Origin: Adiantum capillus-veneris
Taxonomy: Eukaryota > Streptophyta > Polypodiopsida > Polypodiales > Pteridaceae
Assembly: GCA_014529385.2 (NCBI GenBank)
Contig: CM043966.1
Coordinates: 39,678,037 to 39,742,036 of the forward strand
Reading direction: 5' to 3'
DNA: 64,000 nt
This document shows, piece by piece, positions 10,396 to 22,047 of the stretch. A program made the position numbers and the translations under genes. The notes under the pieces were generated by a model, which was not told where the DNA came from, made no database searches, and worked only from the letters and a program-made list of their open reading frames with translations. How positions within the stretch are numbered: the stretch's first letter is position 1; each line of letters starts with the position of its first letter.

Positions 10396-10842
10396 TCATT
10401 GCTGATTATTTCGGTATTGCTGAGCAAAGTCTATCACCTGTTGTTCATGTGCATGCTGAATTTTGACTGCATTCGCCTTCCAATCTATCTGCACATTGTA
10501 ATATTTTTGCCAAGGTTGTCCCAACATCATTTGGTGTTGTGTTCTTTCATCCTCCACCAGATAGAATTTGCGTGGGTAAATATATTGATGTATTTGAACA
10601 TGCAATATAGTCCATCCCAATGTTTTCAACGGGTGTGATGTACTACTTTCCAGCACTTGAGTAGGATGAAGTTGATTTGTGGATTTGATCTGTTGGTATA
10701 ATCCGTAAGAGATCAAATTTTCTTGAGCTCTAGAATCAAGCAATGCCCTCGATTCAACTTGATTGCTGCCCACTTTGGCTGCAATTAATGGCTCCACTGT
10801 GTCTTCATCCAACTTCGTCAGTCGAATGGCATTGATTCGCAC
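10396..10842 (-). pseudogene. Second retropepsin-like domain, after integrase
   Basis: A 148-codon minus-strand frame with the layout of a retropepsin-like domain: ALLDSRAQENLISYGLY in the active-site position, where the usual D-S/T-G is D-S-R, and later MMLGQPWQKYYNVQIDW, matching the LG-x-PW...IDW end of plant retroelement proteases. It follows the integrase C terminus in the same orientation, and a coiled, basic stretch (10818-11010) bridges them. E1 also has a normal protease upstream of RT with an intact D-S-G, so this is an additional copy from another lineage. Loss of the Gly suggests no catalysis; a structural role or decay are both possible. Confidence 0.65.
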
Positions 10843-11026
10843 TGGTGCTCCACTTTGTTGTTGTTTTCATAAGTCTTCGTTTTGCAATGCGTTCCTTTGC
10901 TTATGCTTGAGCTTCCTCTCGTACTCTCTGTTTTTCCTTCATTCGCTGTTTTCCTTGATGAATTTGTTGGAGCATCTCCTGTGTGAGTGGGAGGAGATGA
11001 TATTTCTTTAGTCGACATCCACTAAT

Positions 11027-11547
11027 CTAGTTCGGCATTTCTTCACCTGTTAATGTAGCAAGCTTGACAGCTTCACTTTGTGATAGATTACTAATCACAA
11101 AGGGTCCCATCCCTCGCTTTTTAATTTTCTTGGCATGTTGCTTCAAAGTATAAACAAGTACATAATCACCTGTTTTGAACTCTTTAGTGCGCACATGTTT
11201 GTCAAAAAATTCTTTTTGTCTTCTCTTTTTAGCATAGATTGAAGCTACAGCTCTCAATCGGAGTCCATCTAGCTTTTCAAGATCATCTATTCTTGAAGAG
11301 AGCTCATGCCCTGTCCATTCTAAGCGTTTCGCTACTTGTAGAGTTGGAATTAAAAACTCTATGGGTAGTATAGCATTTAGGCCAAACACCATGTTGTACG
11401 GTGTTGTTCCTATTGATGTTTTGTAAGCTACCCTATATGCCCATAGTGTTGAGTGTATCTGTTGATCCCATATGTTCTTGACTCTGACACTATTTTAGTG
11501 AGAACCGTGCATAGTGTTTTATTTGTGGCCTCAACTTGTCCATTTGC
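11027..11547 (-). pseudogene. E1 integrase, C-terminal part
   Basis: Continues the integrase core in shifted frames. At 11490-11560 the minus strand shows SSPYHP, a TAG stop in place of the usual Gln, then ANGQVEATNK, which carries the third catalytic residue (Glu). The open frame 11392-11027 starts FGLNAILPIEF (usual G-x-AVLPIE), passes a basic helix and ends with GDYVLVY...GPFVI, the GPY/F-type C-terminal module. The stop is a CAG-to-TAG change. Confidence 0.8.
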
Positions 11548-12129
11548 CTATGGATGGTATGGAGAAGATTTCCCATGTATGACCATGAATTCCTCTAGCA
11601 GATGTTCAATGACTTCATTAAGAAAATGTGTCCCACGGTCACGGACAATTTCTATAGGTAACCCGTACCGTACAAAAACATTCTCATACAAAAATTGTGC
11701 AGTGGTCCGTGCATCTGCTTTTTGCGTTGCCTTGGCTTTCACACATTTTGTGAGATAGTCCGTAGCCACAATGATATATTGGGTATGGGTGCGATATGTA
11801 GGGGGTGAGATAGGTCCCACAAAATCAATGCCCCATTTTTTAAATTCTCTTGCTCCCATCATTGGCCGTAGTGGCATCTCATCTCTCTTTATCGGCACCT
11901 TGGTGCGCTGATATGCGTCACAATGCTTTACAAACTCTTCTGCATCCATGTGAAATGTAGGCCACCATATACCTGCGGTTAAGACTATTTTTGCCGTCTT
12001 ATCGCCCAAAAAATGGCCTCCACTTATTCCGCTATGTGCATGTTCTAGAATCAGCAGGTATTCACTTTCACTTGCATAGATTCTAAGTTGATTGTCCTTT
12101 CCCCGCTTGTAGAGTTGGCTCCCAATCAA
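11548..12129 (-). pseudogene. E1 integrase: second H2C2 module and core
   Basis: Minus-strand frame of 193 codons. It opens with a zinc-binding module, AHSGISGGHFLGDKTA then KHCDAYQ, in which the last Cys of the usual CxxC is Tyr. The catalytic core follows: first Asp in WGIDFVGPI, second Asp in IVRDRGTHFLN. The Glu lies beyond the frame end (see the C-terminal part). Function was insertion of the element's DNA into the genome. A complete H2C2 module also lies directly upstream (12229-12621), so the module is doubled. Confidence 0.85.
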
Positions 12130-12228
12130 CTGAAAGTCACGAGCTTCCAGCTCTATAGCTTTCTTCTGTGCTCTTGTGATGTTCTTAGGGAACGTCCTAG
12201 TGGTTAAGAAATCAATGATATATTGACT

Positions 12229-12621
12229 CTATGCAAGTGCAATGTTTACTTGAAACAATGTTGGGTGATCCACTGGTCGTTTGGCACTACATATAGTACA
12301 ATTGGTAACATAAGAATGTGTGTCCGCATACATAGTTGGCCAATAAACCCCTAAGTGTTTCAGTCTCTGGTATGTTTTCATTGTTGAACAATGAAATGCA
12401 CAATCCTGGGCATGTGCCTCTTCAAGGTAGCACTTGAATTCTTCCGGATTTATAAATAATCGTAGGATTTGGTCCGATCCTAGATGATACAGCCGTCCCG
12501 CTATCAACTGGAAGTTTTTCGTTTGTCGAATTGTTTGTTGTTTGGATCTGTACTCCGTATTATCAAATCTACTTCCAAAGGAAAGAATGCTAACAATTTC
12601 CTGTGACCATTTGGGTATCAT
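12229..12621 (-). pseudogene. First integrase H2C2 module of E1
   Basis: 130-codon minus-strand frame. It reads FQLIAGRLYHLGSDQILRL, then EEAHAQDCAFHCSTMKT, YWPTMYAD and TNCTICSAK, giving His, His and CxxC ligands in the right order for an integrase zinc-binding domain. The next frame (12129-11548) starts again with the parallel FQLIGSQLYKRGKDNQLRI and its own H2C2. The two modules are diverged, so the duplication is not recent. One zinc module per integrase is normal. Confidence 0.75.
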
Positions 12622-13151
12622 TTCAATGTTGAAAAGATAAGCATCTGGTATGTCATCATATACTCCTTTAGGAGCTTCCCCGTTGTGTATCCTTGAAAGA
12701 TGATCCGCTCGTAGATGCCCTTTTTGACCACAAATGTGAAGTCAAACTCTAGCAGTATAATCAACCAGCGTACAATTCTCCCTGTATTGCATGGTCTATT
12801 TACCAGATACAAAAGAGCTTGATGATCTGTGAAGAACACAAATTTATTTGCGAGCAAATAATGCTGAAATTTCTTTACAGCATAAATCATTTCTAAACCT
12901 TGTCGTTCGGTGGTTGTGTAGTTCTTTTCCTCACTATTTAGCTGTCGGCTTGCTCAACACACTGGAAAATCCATTGTTCCGTCTCCAGGTTGAGCCAGAA
13001 TACTCCCAATTGCATATGCAGAAGCATCAATGTGAACATGGAATATCTTTTCCCAATCTGGTGTCTTCAGTACATGTGCTGATATAAGGTTTTCCCTCAG
13101 CTTTTGGAATGAAGTTTCACACTCCTCGGTCCAATCGAAATTGACTAGCAA
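12618..13151 (-). pseudogene. E1 RNase H
   Basis: Minus-strand RNase H of the gypsy pol in two frames. 13151-12954 holds FHVHIDASAYAIGSILAQ with the first catalytic Asp. A short shifted piece reads NYTTTERQGLEMIYAVKKF with the Glu. 12890-12618 holds FFTDHQALLYLVNRP with the next Asp, then shifts frame at an AAAAAGGG run near 12725 before a DHLSR...GEAP segment and the integrase. It would degrade RNA in RNA-DNA hybrids during reverse transcription. Unlike E3 I see no second archaeal-type RNase H here. Confidence 0.85.
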
Positions 13152-13294
13152 ACGATACAGAGATTATGCGATAACCGCATACATGTATATGAATCTTCGA
13201 TAATATCCGCAGTGTCCCATGAAGGATTGTACTTGTTTAGCATTAGTAGGCCTGGGTAGGTCCACTATGACTTTGACTTTGTCTAGGTCAGTGG
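13152..13294 (-). pseudogene. E1 RT thumb/connection, shifted frame
   Basis: The minus strand here encodes the conserved TDLDKVKVIVDLPRPTN and FMGHCGYYRRFI block that follows the RT fingers-palm in gypsy elements. It is in a different frame from 13295-13896, so a frameshift lies near 13300. A TAG stop occurs before the RNase H. Confidence 0.75.
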
Positions 13295-13896
13295 TTATGC
13301 CATTTCTTGAGACAAGATGCGTCCTTGCTTAACCATGAATATACACTTTTCCGGGTTAAGACAGATTCGATATGTCCTACATTTTTCAAAGACCTTTTGC
13401 AAATGGTCAATATGTTCCTCTCGTAGAAGAGAGTGTACACAAAGATCATCCATGTAAATTTCTAAGAATATTCTTAGGTATTCTTTGAACGCATACGTCA
13501 TTAACCTTTGTAGGGTGGCTAGGGCATTAGTTAAGCCAAACGGCATAGCTCGATACGCATAAATTCCCCATTCTGTGGCAAACGCTGTTTTGTGTTGATC
13601 CTCCCTTGCTATTGCCAGTTGGTTGTATCCTGCAAACCTATCCAGAAAGGAATAAGCCCGTTTCCTGGCCACCCGCTCAAGTACATATTCTGTGATTGGC
13701 AAGGGATAATTATCCCTTATGATGGCTGCGTTTACCTTTTTGAGGTTTACACACACTCGCATTTTTCCATTCTTTTTGGGAACTACCACGATGGGTGATA
13801 CCCAATCTGTATGTTCGATTTCATAGATGAATTCAACTTTCATCAGCTTATCAATCTCTTCTTTGATTCGTTTAGCAAATGTGTCATTATATGTAT
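13295..13896 (-). pseudogene. E1 reverse transcriptase, right-truncated by E3
   Basis: Minus-strand RT palm and fingers: EEIDKLMKVEFI, WVSPIVVVPKKNGKMRVCV, SFLDRFAGYNQL with a catalytic Asp, MPFGLTNALATLQR, and IYMDDLCVHS, the YMDD box. Active-site residues are intact. The frame also runs into E3 LTR sequence upstream of 13896, so codons before that point are not E1. The missing N-terminal side lies at 53484 and beyond; joined at the E3 insertion point the two flanks stay in the same frame. Confidence 0.9.
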
Positions 13897-14662
13897 TGAT
13901 AGCCATTTTTCGGCTTGTAAATATTTCATTGTATTTAGCGCCTAAATAATAGGATTTAAAATAATTATTTTGGGGTATGTAATTTTTCATTGTAACCTAT
14001 GGCTGTGATAAGGATGCTATGTATTATGGGTGTATAACCATAATATTGGTTTGTTAATTTTTGCTTTCTCTTTATTCCATATAAAAATAATTTCATGCAA
14101 GCTTCTAATATAAAATGTATACCCACCCCCAATTCCAACAAATATCCAAACCAATAACTATTTATCTGTATATATTTTCACACATTGTGATTTTTTCCTT
14201 CCTACATCTATTCTCTATTACTCTCATAAATTAGACCACAAAAAATATTCATCTTTTTATGGTAGACTTATAATGAAAGAGATTTATTTTGACCCCTTTA
14301 TATTTTTTTCACCTATATTATTTATATTTGACATGTATATATATTTTTTAGACCCCTCAATATTTGATTTTCTTAGTTGTACTATTCACTTATATCATGA
14401 TCTCAACAATATCTTCAATTATAGACCTACCAAATAAGGTCAAGGGTATGTGGCATGCATGCATGCACTATGGGGGGCTCACTCTTGGAGGTATTCAAAA
14501 GAATCATCCAAAGAAGGACCTCACAAGGACTTTATGCAGTGGAAAAAAGCAGTTGGTTTTGCTGAATTTTTAAAGATCACATGCTCCCCGAATTTAAAAA
14601 GGTGATACAAACAAAAGTTGTAGCTCGTGGGCTGAAATTTTACCTCAATGTTTTTCATATTT
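13897..14662 (+). repeat. E3 5' LTR, part before CACTA
   Basis: Starts TGATAGCC and matches 50827-51780, but lacks about 205 bp that the 3' LTR has between 'ttcggctt' and 'gtaaatatttcattg'. The rest is close to identical, including the TGCATGCATGCA run near 14455 and 51577. No gene. Confidence 0.85.
14660..14662. repeat. CACTA target-site duplication (TTT), left
   Basis: TTT precedes CACTACAAG and TTT follows TAGTG at 22277-22279. The uninserted 3' LTR has seven T at this site (51783-51789); the split copy has three plus seven, exactly one extra TTT. Confidence 0.85.
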
Positions 14663-14676
14663 CACTACAAGAGGTT
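14663..14676 (+). repeat. CACTA terminal inverted repeat, left
   Basis: CACTACAAGAGGTT. The right end read on the other strand is CACTACAAGAGGCT, so 13 of 14 bases match. Confidence 0.9.
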
Positions 14677-14690
14677 GTGTGTTGTTGTGA

Positions 14691-14890
14691 CGCTCTTAGC
14701 GACGGAAATACACTGGGTTTTTATAACCCCCGGCGTCGCTATAACCGTCGCTAAAAGCGTCGCTACGAGAGCGTCGCTATAGGCGTCGCTATATGCGTCG
14801 CTATATAGCGACGCTCTAACAGAAGAGTATAGCGACGCATATAGCGACGCTACAGAGCCATAAATAGCGACGCTTATAGCGACGCCTGAG
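14691..14890. repeat. CACTA subterminal repeats, left
   Basis: About ten copies of the 8-mer GCGTCGCT or its complement AGCGACGC in 200 bp. The first five are in one orientation and the next five in the other, so the block is itself an inverted repeat centred near 14805. In En/Spm such repeats bind the element's TNPA-type protein. Confidence 0.85.
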
Positions 14891-15221
14891 AGAATATTTT
14901 TTTGGTGGTAGGGCATTGAATGCCCTGCCACCCATCAACCATATTGTACTTGATTCACTTTTTAAAAAAAGTGCAAAGGTAAATAATAGACCCAAAATAG
15001 TCACCCACAAGACGCATTGTTTGCAAAATTGACAATTGTACACATCATAGACAAACTGAATTGATTGGCAAATGTAATAATGACAATTGTACAACATCAT
15101 AGGCATAAAGAATTGATTGGCAAAAGGAATTGCGGTGACAAATGTAATAATATACATGGTTCAAAAAGACGTATAAAATCCGTCTCATGATACATAAGCT
15201 ATGAGAAACCCTAAACTAATG
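14891..15221. other. CACTA internal spacer
   Basis: AT-rich sequence containing an imperfect direct repeat ('gacaattgtacacatcatag' style near 15030 and 15085). No gene supported. Confidence 0.5.
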
Positions 15222-16699
15222 CTATCTAGCTCGGCTAAACTGACGTCGTCTAATCAGACGTCTCATCGCGTCCAAGCGGCGTATCTGTCGGATTCTGCAA
15301 AAAAAGACAATAAGACAGTTTTCAGTAAATATAAACATATAACGACATTTATAAAACAATACAAAAAATAAAAAAGAGTAAACCCTAATACTAACCATGC
15401 CGCCGCGAGAACTGAGAATGTCCATCAGGGAGTTTAAGCCCTTCCTGCCTGCGTACTCGCGCTCGTACGGTGTGGGATCACGTCCTGTCATCGACCACTG
15501 TCAAAACATACAAAGATTTCATTATGTTAGAACTAAAAAACTCATAAACCCTAAACTATCGAACATGCATAAAGAGCAATGTGAAAAGACTTACAAAATC
15601 GGCCTCAAATGATGCCCATCCACCGCTCCCAAGTGTGCGAGCTCCCTGCCTCTACTCACGCTCTGGCTGCATCCTTTTGTTGCTTCCACTTGTCGGGATT
15701 CTCGCGCGCTGCTTTCTTCGCATTCTTCCAATCTTCTTTGCCAGCCAATCTGGCCTATTCCACCCATTCTTGATTGCTTTTTGCACTTCGGAACGCTTGT
15801 GTTTGCAGTATTCGCGCATTCGAATCTTCATCAGGTCTTCATTGAAGCGCTGATCCGTGTTGGAACGGGAAACTCATCATGAAGTATGCTGATGACTCTG
15901 TTTTTTAAATCACTTGGTACTTCACTCCATTTGTTTAGTATATAGTGTCTAAACAGCTGAGAGCAAAGACCGCATGCGCGAGATCACCTTCTTGCCGTCA
16001 TCATCCATGATGATGCCGCCGCTGATGTCGACGGAGTAAGGCAAGCCCTCTGGCCGGTGACGCGTGAACCTGGGTGTCCCGGCAGGGGTCTCTAGCGGCG
16101 TGTCGATGGGGGTACGGACGTCAGGTGTCTCCACCGGCGTCTGGGCCCGAAGCGTCTGAGCGAGCGAGGGGAGTGTCGAGTGGGGTGGCTCCTGGCGGAG
16201 TAGGTAGAGGTGTGTAGCTTCTAGGAATAGTCAGTCATGCAAACTGGCGTAGATGGCGATGCTGTGGCGGTGTGGGGCGGCAAAGAAGGGGAGGGTAAAG
16301 AGCCTCGTCGACACGAGGCGGTGTGGAGGCATCGGTGGCGGAATCCCCACAACAACCGCCACCAGCCACCACTAGAGCGTCGTGTCTAGACGAGTGTGAC
16401 GCTCGTCTCGTCGACGCCGAAGCTTCAGACGCGCCGAATGCTCGAAAGAGAGGGAGATGCGGATGGTGTAGGAACGCGCGATGATGCGCCAGAGCGATGA
16501 CGCTCACGTACCACTGTCTCTGCTGCGGTGACAAAGAAGAAAGAAACTCCTCATCATCCATACCTGCATTAAACACACGAATATTTAAACTTAATATTGA
16601 ATGAATAGAGTAGACAATGACGCAAAGACCATTAAATACAATGACGTAATGACGCATATAAATACAATGACGCAATGAATCGAGTGGTAGAAGAGGCAA
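15222..16699 (-). pseudogene. Second CACTA gene, Transposase_24-like
   Basis: Minus-strand pieces separated by gaps that could be introns. 16699-16235 starts with hydrophobic and low-complexity sequence and holds DDEEFLSSLSPQQRQWY. 16134-15949 is rich in TPxxTP and ends with a basic DDDGKKVISRMRS stretch. At 15860-15600 the frame reads a charged helix (QRFNEDLMKIRMREYCKHKR), then NGWNRPDWL and, after a stop, LGSGGWASFEA, which resembles the H/L-GS-x-SF signature of plant En/Spm Transposase_24 proteins. 15491-15400 adds TGRDPTPYEREYAGRKG, like the GR-x-PT/S motif that follows it. Likely the DNA-binding, TNPA-role protein. Several stops; status uncertain. Confidence 0.55.
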
Positions 16700-16900
16700 G
16701 TCGAAAACTCAGAATTTTCAATCAAAAGATGTGAGCGCGAGTAGAAAAGAGCGTTACACACCATGGAAGCTACTTAGAGAGCTAGAGCTTTTACAGCACG
16801 GAGCAAAATTGTTCAAATACAATATTTGTGGCTTTAAGAGATCTCTCTCTCATCCTCGCATAACTCAGCATAACTTCCTATATCTATATAGAGCTCTCCG
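16700..16900. other. Spacer between the two CACTA genes
   Basis: Mixed sequence without a supported gene. It would contain the 3' end of the transposase transcript and the promoter of the second gene. Confidence 0.4.
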
Positions 16901-19900
16901 TTAAACACATATCCTCTGTTTCATTTTGTAGCTCCTCTGCATGCACCCCATATAGAGTAGTAGCATCTTGATGCTCGTCTGGCACCACCGCAGCGCTTCT
17001 GATTGAGCATCTTCTCTGATCTCCTCCATTGATGTCGTTGTGATTGGCACATGGTAGCCTTCATACGTCCTTGCACTACGAGGGGCTACCTCTATGACGT
17101 ACCACCAGTTTGATGTAGACTTTGTAGGATGAAATACTACCTGCCAGAGCCACATAACTTACATGAGAGCTTTCAAGCACATAACTTGTAAAAGGGGGAT
17201 GTTAACTATTTATATACTTACTTGTTCACAATGCTCGGGTAGTACGAAAGTGTCTCTTAGGTCAGTCCATTTCTTAGTAGAATCCACCTCAAGAAAACCA
17301 GACTCTCCTCTACGCACAGTAGCGTTTCGACCCTCCATGATTATCTTGAACCATTGCACGGCCTCTGTAATCGATCCTCAAAATCTCTTGCAGCGTGCCG
17401 AAGTAAGTGAGTTCCGCCACCACGGGATCTGTATCAGAGGAACGTCGTCGACTAGACTGTTCAAATTTTTCCATGATTCCACAATCTTGAGTAAAACGCT
17501 TTTTGTCGATTCGTTCCACCCTAAAATGTCGACCTTTACACCATGCTGCTGTGTATGACTTATACTACAACGAACAAAGATTATGAGTGTCCGTTCAAAC
17601 GTTTATAAATAAAGTCACTTGCTAGTCGTACATTGCAAACTTACCTTGGTCGCTGCAACCCGAGAGTACTCCCCACTCTCTTCAGTCACTTCGTCACCGC
17701 ATTGTTGTGCGCTTTTCAATTGGTTGTGCAACCATCTTAAGCTCATGAAGGTTGGTAGGCTCTCCAGAACCGCTGGATAGTGCATCGGTGGTCGTCTCCC
17801 CGTCTCCACTCGATTCGTGCCCTTTGTCACTCTTGCTTTGCATCCTCATATTGTGAAATCCACTTTTGCATCACTGGATTGTGAAGCATGCAAAATCGGT
17901 TGATTTTAGCCTCTAGATCTTCCGTCATCTTCTTCTCACACCGAGATTGCACATGACAATCCCAGATATGGCGCTCATCATCTATGGTTCGCCATAGCGT
18001 GTCCCGGGATTTATCAAATCCGTCTAGCCACTCTCCAATGTACACTAGGGACTCTGATACCAACCAACCTTCTGCCATGCTACTACCCTCCGGACGTGCC
18101 TTTTGACGCACATATCCCTTAAGCGTTTTCATGAAACGCTCTAAGAAGAACATCCATCTGGAATGAACTGTGCCAGCTATTTCCACCTCTCATCAACTAT
18201 GTGAATAAGAAGATGCACCTGAATGGTTAGCATTGTAGTAGGAAAATGTTTCTCAAACATGCACACAAGCTCCGCAGCATTTAGTTTGGCGAATGGTATG
18301 GAGTCTACGTCGATCTCCTTTTGTGAGATCCATTGCACCAGCTTTGCAAGTTTGTAGATTGTGTTACGGATGTCGAGAGACAAACATCCTCAATGGCAAC
18401 CGGTAAAATAAACTGTAAAGTATGTGCAACAATGATATTAAAGTCCACATTTTATGCAATGATATTAAAGTCCACTATGAACATACCTGACACATTTTAT
18501 GCCAATCGTGTGACTTCAAACCGGTAAGCTTTCCTTCTTTAGTAAAAACACGTTCGGAGTGAGTGCATTACGCCAGTGGGGGTCCGCAAAGATCGAATGG
18601 CCTCTTTACTTTGCGTTTCTTGGCTCCTGTGAAAATCCATGGTGCTTTAGGAAGTTTTATCGATCCATCAGACGCTGTTTGCGGCCAATATTGCTCCATA
18701 CGATCCACATTTCTAAGGTCAACTCTGGCTCCCAAAGTATCTTTCTTGCCGTCAAATGGTCCCATAGTAGATTACCCACATTCTTGAATATGTGCATTGG
18801 ATCGAGCAAGTGATTGATCACGAGTCGGGGCCAGTATGGTAACTCGTACCATAGAGATAGTCTCTTCATCCCTGGAGGCAATCCGTCATCGCACATCTCC
18901 TTCTGCTCTAACCATGCTTGTGCAGACATCCTGGTGGCTCTCTTCCCAAAAAGCCATCGCGTAACACATGATTCTCCGGAAGATACGCTTGATGACCTTC
19001 GTAGATTTGCTTCTTCAGTGAGGGTGCCCTACGTGCATTCAGTCTAGGTCCACATGTGACACATGCTCTGTATCCGCTTGTTTGAAGCCCTGCATGTATA
19101 CACATGATAATAGATCAACTATGGGGAAAAACAAGATTTACAGTGTCTGAGAGAGGAGTGTCAATAGATCACCTGAGCATTCTGTTAGCCCGGGATAGTC
19201 ATGCATGGTCCACATTAGAATACCTCTGATCAAAGCATTCCGTCGTCCTGTGTGTCGGCTCATATCCACCACCTCTATGCCAATCCACAATTGTTGTAGC
19301 TCTTCCAATAGTGGACGAAGATACACATCCATATTCCCCACTTATATCGCCCTGGCACAATCAAGCTTAGCCATAGGTGCCCCTTCTTCGTAGTCAACCA
19401 CGGGGGAATGTTGTAGTTGACGATGACAACGGGCCATACACTGTAAGATGTTGATCTTTGACCAAATGGATTTACGCCATCCATAGCTAGGCCTAAGCGC
19501 AAATTTCGAGCTTCCCTGGAAAAATCCGACCATGTCCATCTATATGTTTCCAGGCTGCGCAATCTGCAGGAATTCGTAGCCACCATCCGAAGATTTATTT
19601 CCTCATGCCATTGATGCTAGGGGCGGCCATGGACTTACATTCGAAGAAATGCTTGATGCGAGGAAGCAAAGGAAAATGTCGCAAAACCTTTTGTGGAACT
19701 TTTGTCCCGTGGAGATCTACTCGATATCTTTCGGAATCGCATTTCGGACACTTCTCCATGTCTGTGTATTCCCCTCTGAAAAGAATGCAGTCATTAGGAC
19801 AAGCGTGGATAGAATTGTAATCCATCCCCAAGTTTCGCAAAATCTTTCTTGCTTCATCTCGGGAATCTGGCATCACATTGTCAGCTGGTAGAATGTGCTC

Positions 19901-20541
19901 TTTCAGCAATCTACACAACATAAAAATATGATACAGTCGTGTAAAAATCTATCAGATCATTATACATTTTAGAGTTCTATTAAAGTAAACTAATTGTAAT
20001 AGATCACCTGAAAAGCGCTGTGACGCTAGTGTCACTCCATCCAAACTTTGCCTGCATGTTGAGAAGAACCAGGAGTGCTTTCAATCTAGACATACGTGCT
20101 CCATTATACAATGATGTATCGGCTTCACTTTTCATATCATCATAGATAAGCCTTTCTGAATCCATGATCGTCTCGATCATTTCATCAATCTCGGGCTCAA
20201 ACATTGTCTCGTTGGGAATGTGCTCTGCATGATCATCCCCCGATGCTGTCAGAGGCTACATCTTGTGGCCTCACATATGCTGCTTGACCAAAGCGCCTGC
20301 GAATACGTCTATTGGGTTGCAAGATTGCTGCTTGTTGGCCAGCGTCAGAGTCCGACGAGTTATAATTGGCAACAACTCGATCTATAATAGATGGATCGAA
20401 CTCGCCAAATTCGCGAACGTGCTGCAAAGAAACACGTCTTGTCCGTCGCACAGCATGCTTGCATTGATTACAAGGACATAAGACCCTCGTTGAGAGATAG
20501 GTGTTTCGGTTGGACGGTCCCACATCCTCGTCGCTACTCAT
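16901..20541 (-). pseudogene. CACTA transposase, TNP2 type (TnpD role)
   Basis: Minus-strand multi-segment gene. 20541-20233: transposase-associated domain with RVLCPCNQCK and a following RR...VREFGEFD. 19921-19595: TNP2 domain, with LLKEHILPADNVMPDSRDEA, HACPNDCILFRGEY and CPKCDSERY. 19586-19138: RNLRLGLAMDGVNPFG then a frameshift before VIVNYNIPPWL. 19105-18657: zinc-like CVTCGPRLNA and ELPYWPRLVINHLLDPMHIFKNV, which match the H-N-LD-x-MHI-x-KNV core. 18383-17827: DUF4218 (FPTTMLTIQVHLLIHIVDE, RWMFFLERFMKTLKGYVR, RPEGSSMAEGW). 17519-16901: DUF4216 (TQDCGIMEKF, ELTYFGTLQEILRIDYRG, VVFHPTKS). All domains are in the usual order. Frame changes may be introns in part, but stops inside domains suggest decay. 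Confidence 0.85.
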
Positions 20542-20603
20542 AATGAGGATAAAAAACTTATAACCTAGACAACAAATTTAATATTCTATTGGCATTCTTC
20601 GTC

Positions 20604-20606
<3 letters not shown>

Positions 20607-20669
<63 letters not shown>
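20607..20669. repeat. (CT)n microsatellite
   Basis: About 63 bp of pure CT. Confidence 0.95.
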
Positions 20670-20671
<2 letters not shown>

Positions 20672-21589
20672 ACCTCACATTCTCTAGTCATGTCCAATCC
20701 CCGCACACCTCGGTCTAGAGGTGCACGGAGATCAGAACCACCGGGTTATAATCTCGTCTTTATTGGTCAATACCTATATTTGTGGGTACAAGAAATCTAG
20801 ACACCCACGTCTACATGATACTGCATGTAGTGGACAAAATCCCTTTGCCTCTTCTCTAGCTGTAGCACTTGACTTCATCTTAACATCTTTTCACATTAGA
20901 TCTTTTCACTGTTCGTCTAACTCTAAACCCTAAACCGTAAGTAATTCTTGCGTGGACTCGATCTAACGTAAATAAGCGTAAATCTAAATAAACATAAATC
21001 TAACTAAATATAAGCTAAATCTAATTTAACGTAAGTCTAATGACTAGAGGTTGTCTAGATGGTCATTGTGTCGGGGATGTAGTGACTCTTGCCGCCCTGA
21101 AGATCCACCTTCTTCCCTATCTTCTGAAGACATTTCACCAGTACTTTTGGATCGACGGAGCCCACCATGAGTGAAGGCAGCAATACCCTATATTCCATTG
21201 AGGGCTTTCTTCACCCGCTTCATGCAGGCATCGCAGTCTATGGAGGAGACCCGCATCTAATCTAATATAACGTAAATCTAGTTAAAAATAAACCTAAATC
21301 TAATTTAATGTAAGTCTACATATAACCTAATCTTTAACGTCTTTTAAGATAGTTTCCTACGACGTTATAACTCTCTTCTTCCTGTGTGTGTGCGCGTGTG
21401 TGGATGTGTGTGCCAATAAAAGAGATAAATGGTATAACCTTTCTATCACCCATGCCAAGTATGATAGATTGATTATGCCATTTCTCTCTTGAATAATAGA
21501 TCTTCAGTTCAACTCCTCGTCGGCTAGATCTTTAGGTCTTTTAATTTTAATTAGTTTCCTACGACGCTCCCTTAGTTTCTCTTTCTTTC

Positions 21590-21810
21590 TCTCTCAATGT
21601 GTGTGCGTTTTTTTTGGATCGTATGCATGTTTTCTTTCTCTTTTCCTCTCTCAATGTGTGCGTTTTTTGTTTATGCATGTTCTCTCTCTCTTTTCCTCTC
21701 TCAATGCGTGCGTTTTTTGTTTATGCATGCTCTCTCTCTCTTTTTCTCTCTCAATGTGTGTGTGCATTCTTTGTTTATGTATGTGTGTGTGCGTTTTTGC
21801 ACTCTCTCTT

Positions 21811-21847
<37 letters not shown>

Positions 21848-21998
21848 AACACTATGTGTGTGTGTGTATGTGTGTGTGTGAGAGAGAGAGCGAGGGAGAG
21901 AGAAAGAGGGGAAGGGAACATGAGAATGAGGAGAGGGAAGGAGCATACCTGGCTCTCCTTCCTCTCCTCGTGTGTGTGTGTGTGTGTGTGTGTAAAAG

Positions 21999-22045
<47 letters not shown>
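21590..22045. repeat. CT/GT/GA microsatellite cluster
   Basis: Units with CTCTCAATGTGTG and TTTTTTGTTTATGCATG recur about every 60 bp at 21590-21790, followed by (CT)n at 21811-21843, (GT)n at 21971-21993 and (GA)n at 22003-22044. Confidence 0.9.

Positions 22046-22047
<2 letters not shown>

Noticed and set aside
13897-13990. First residues of the E1 RT frame upstream of 13896
   Set aside because: They are E3 LTR sequence read in frame by chance.
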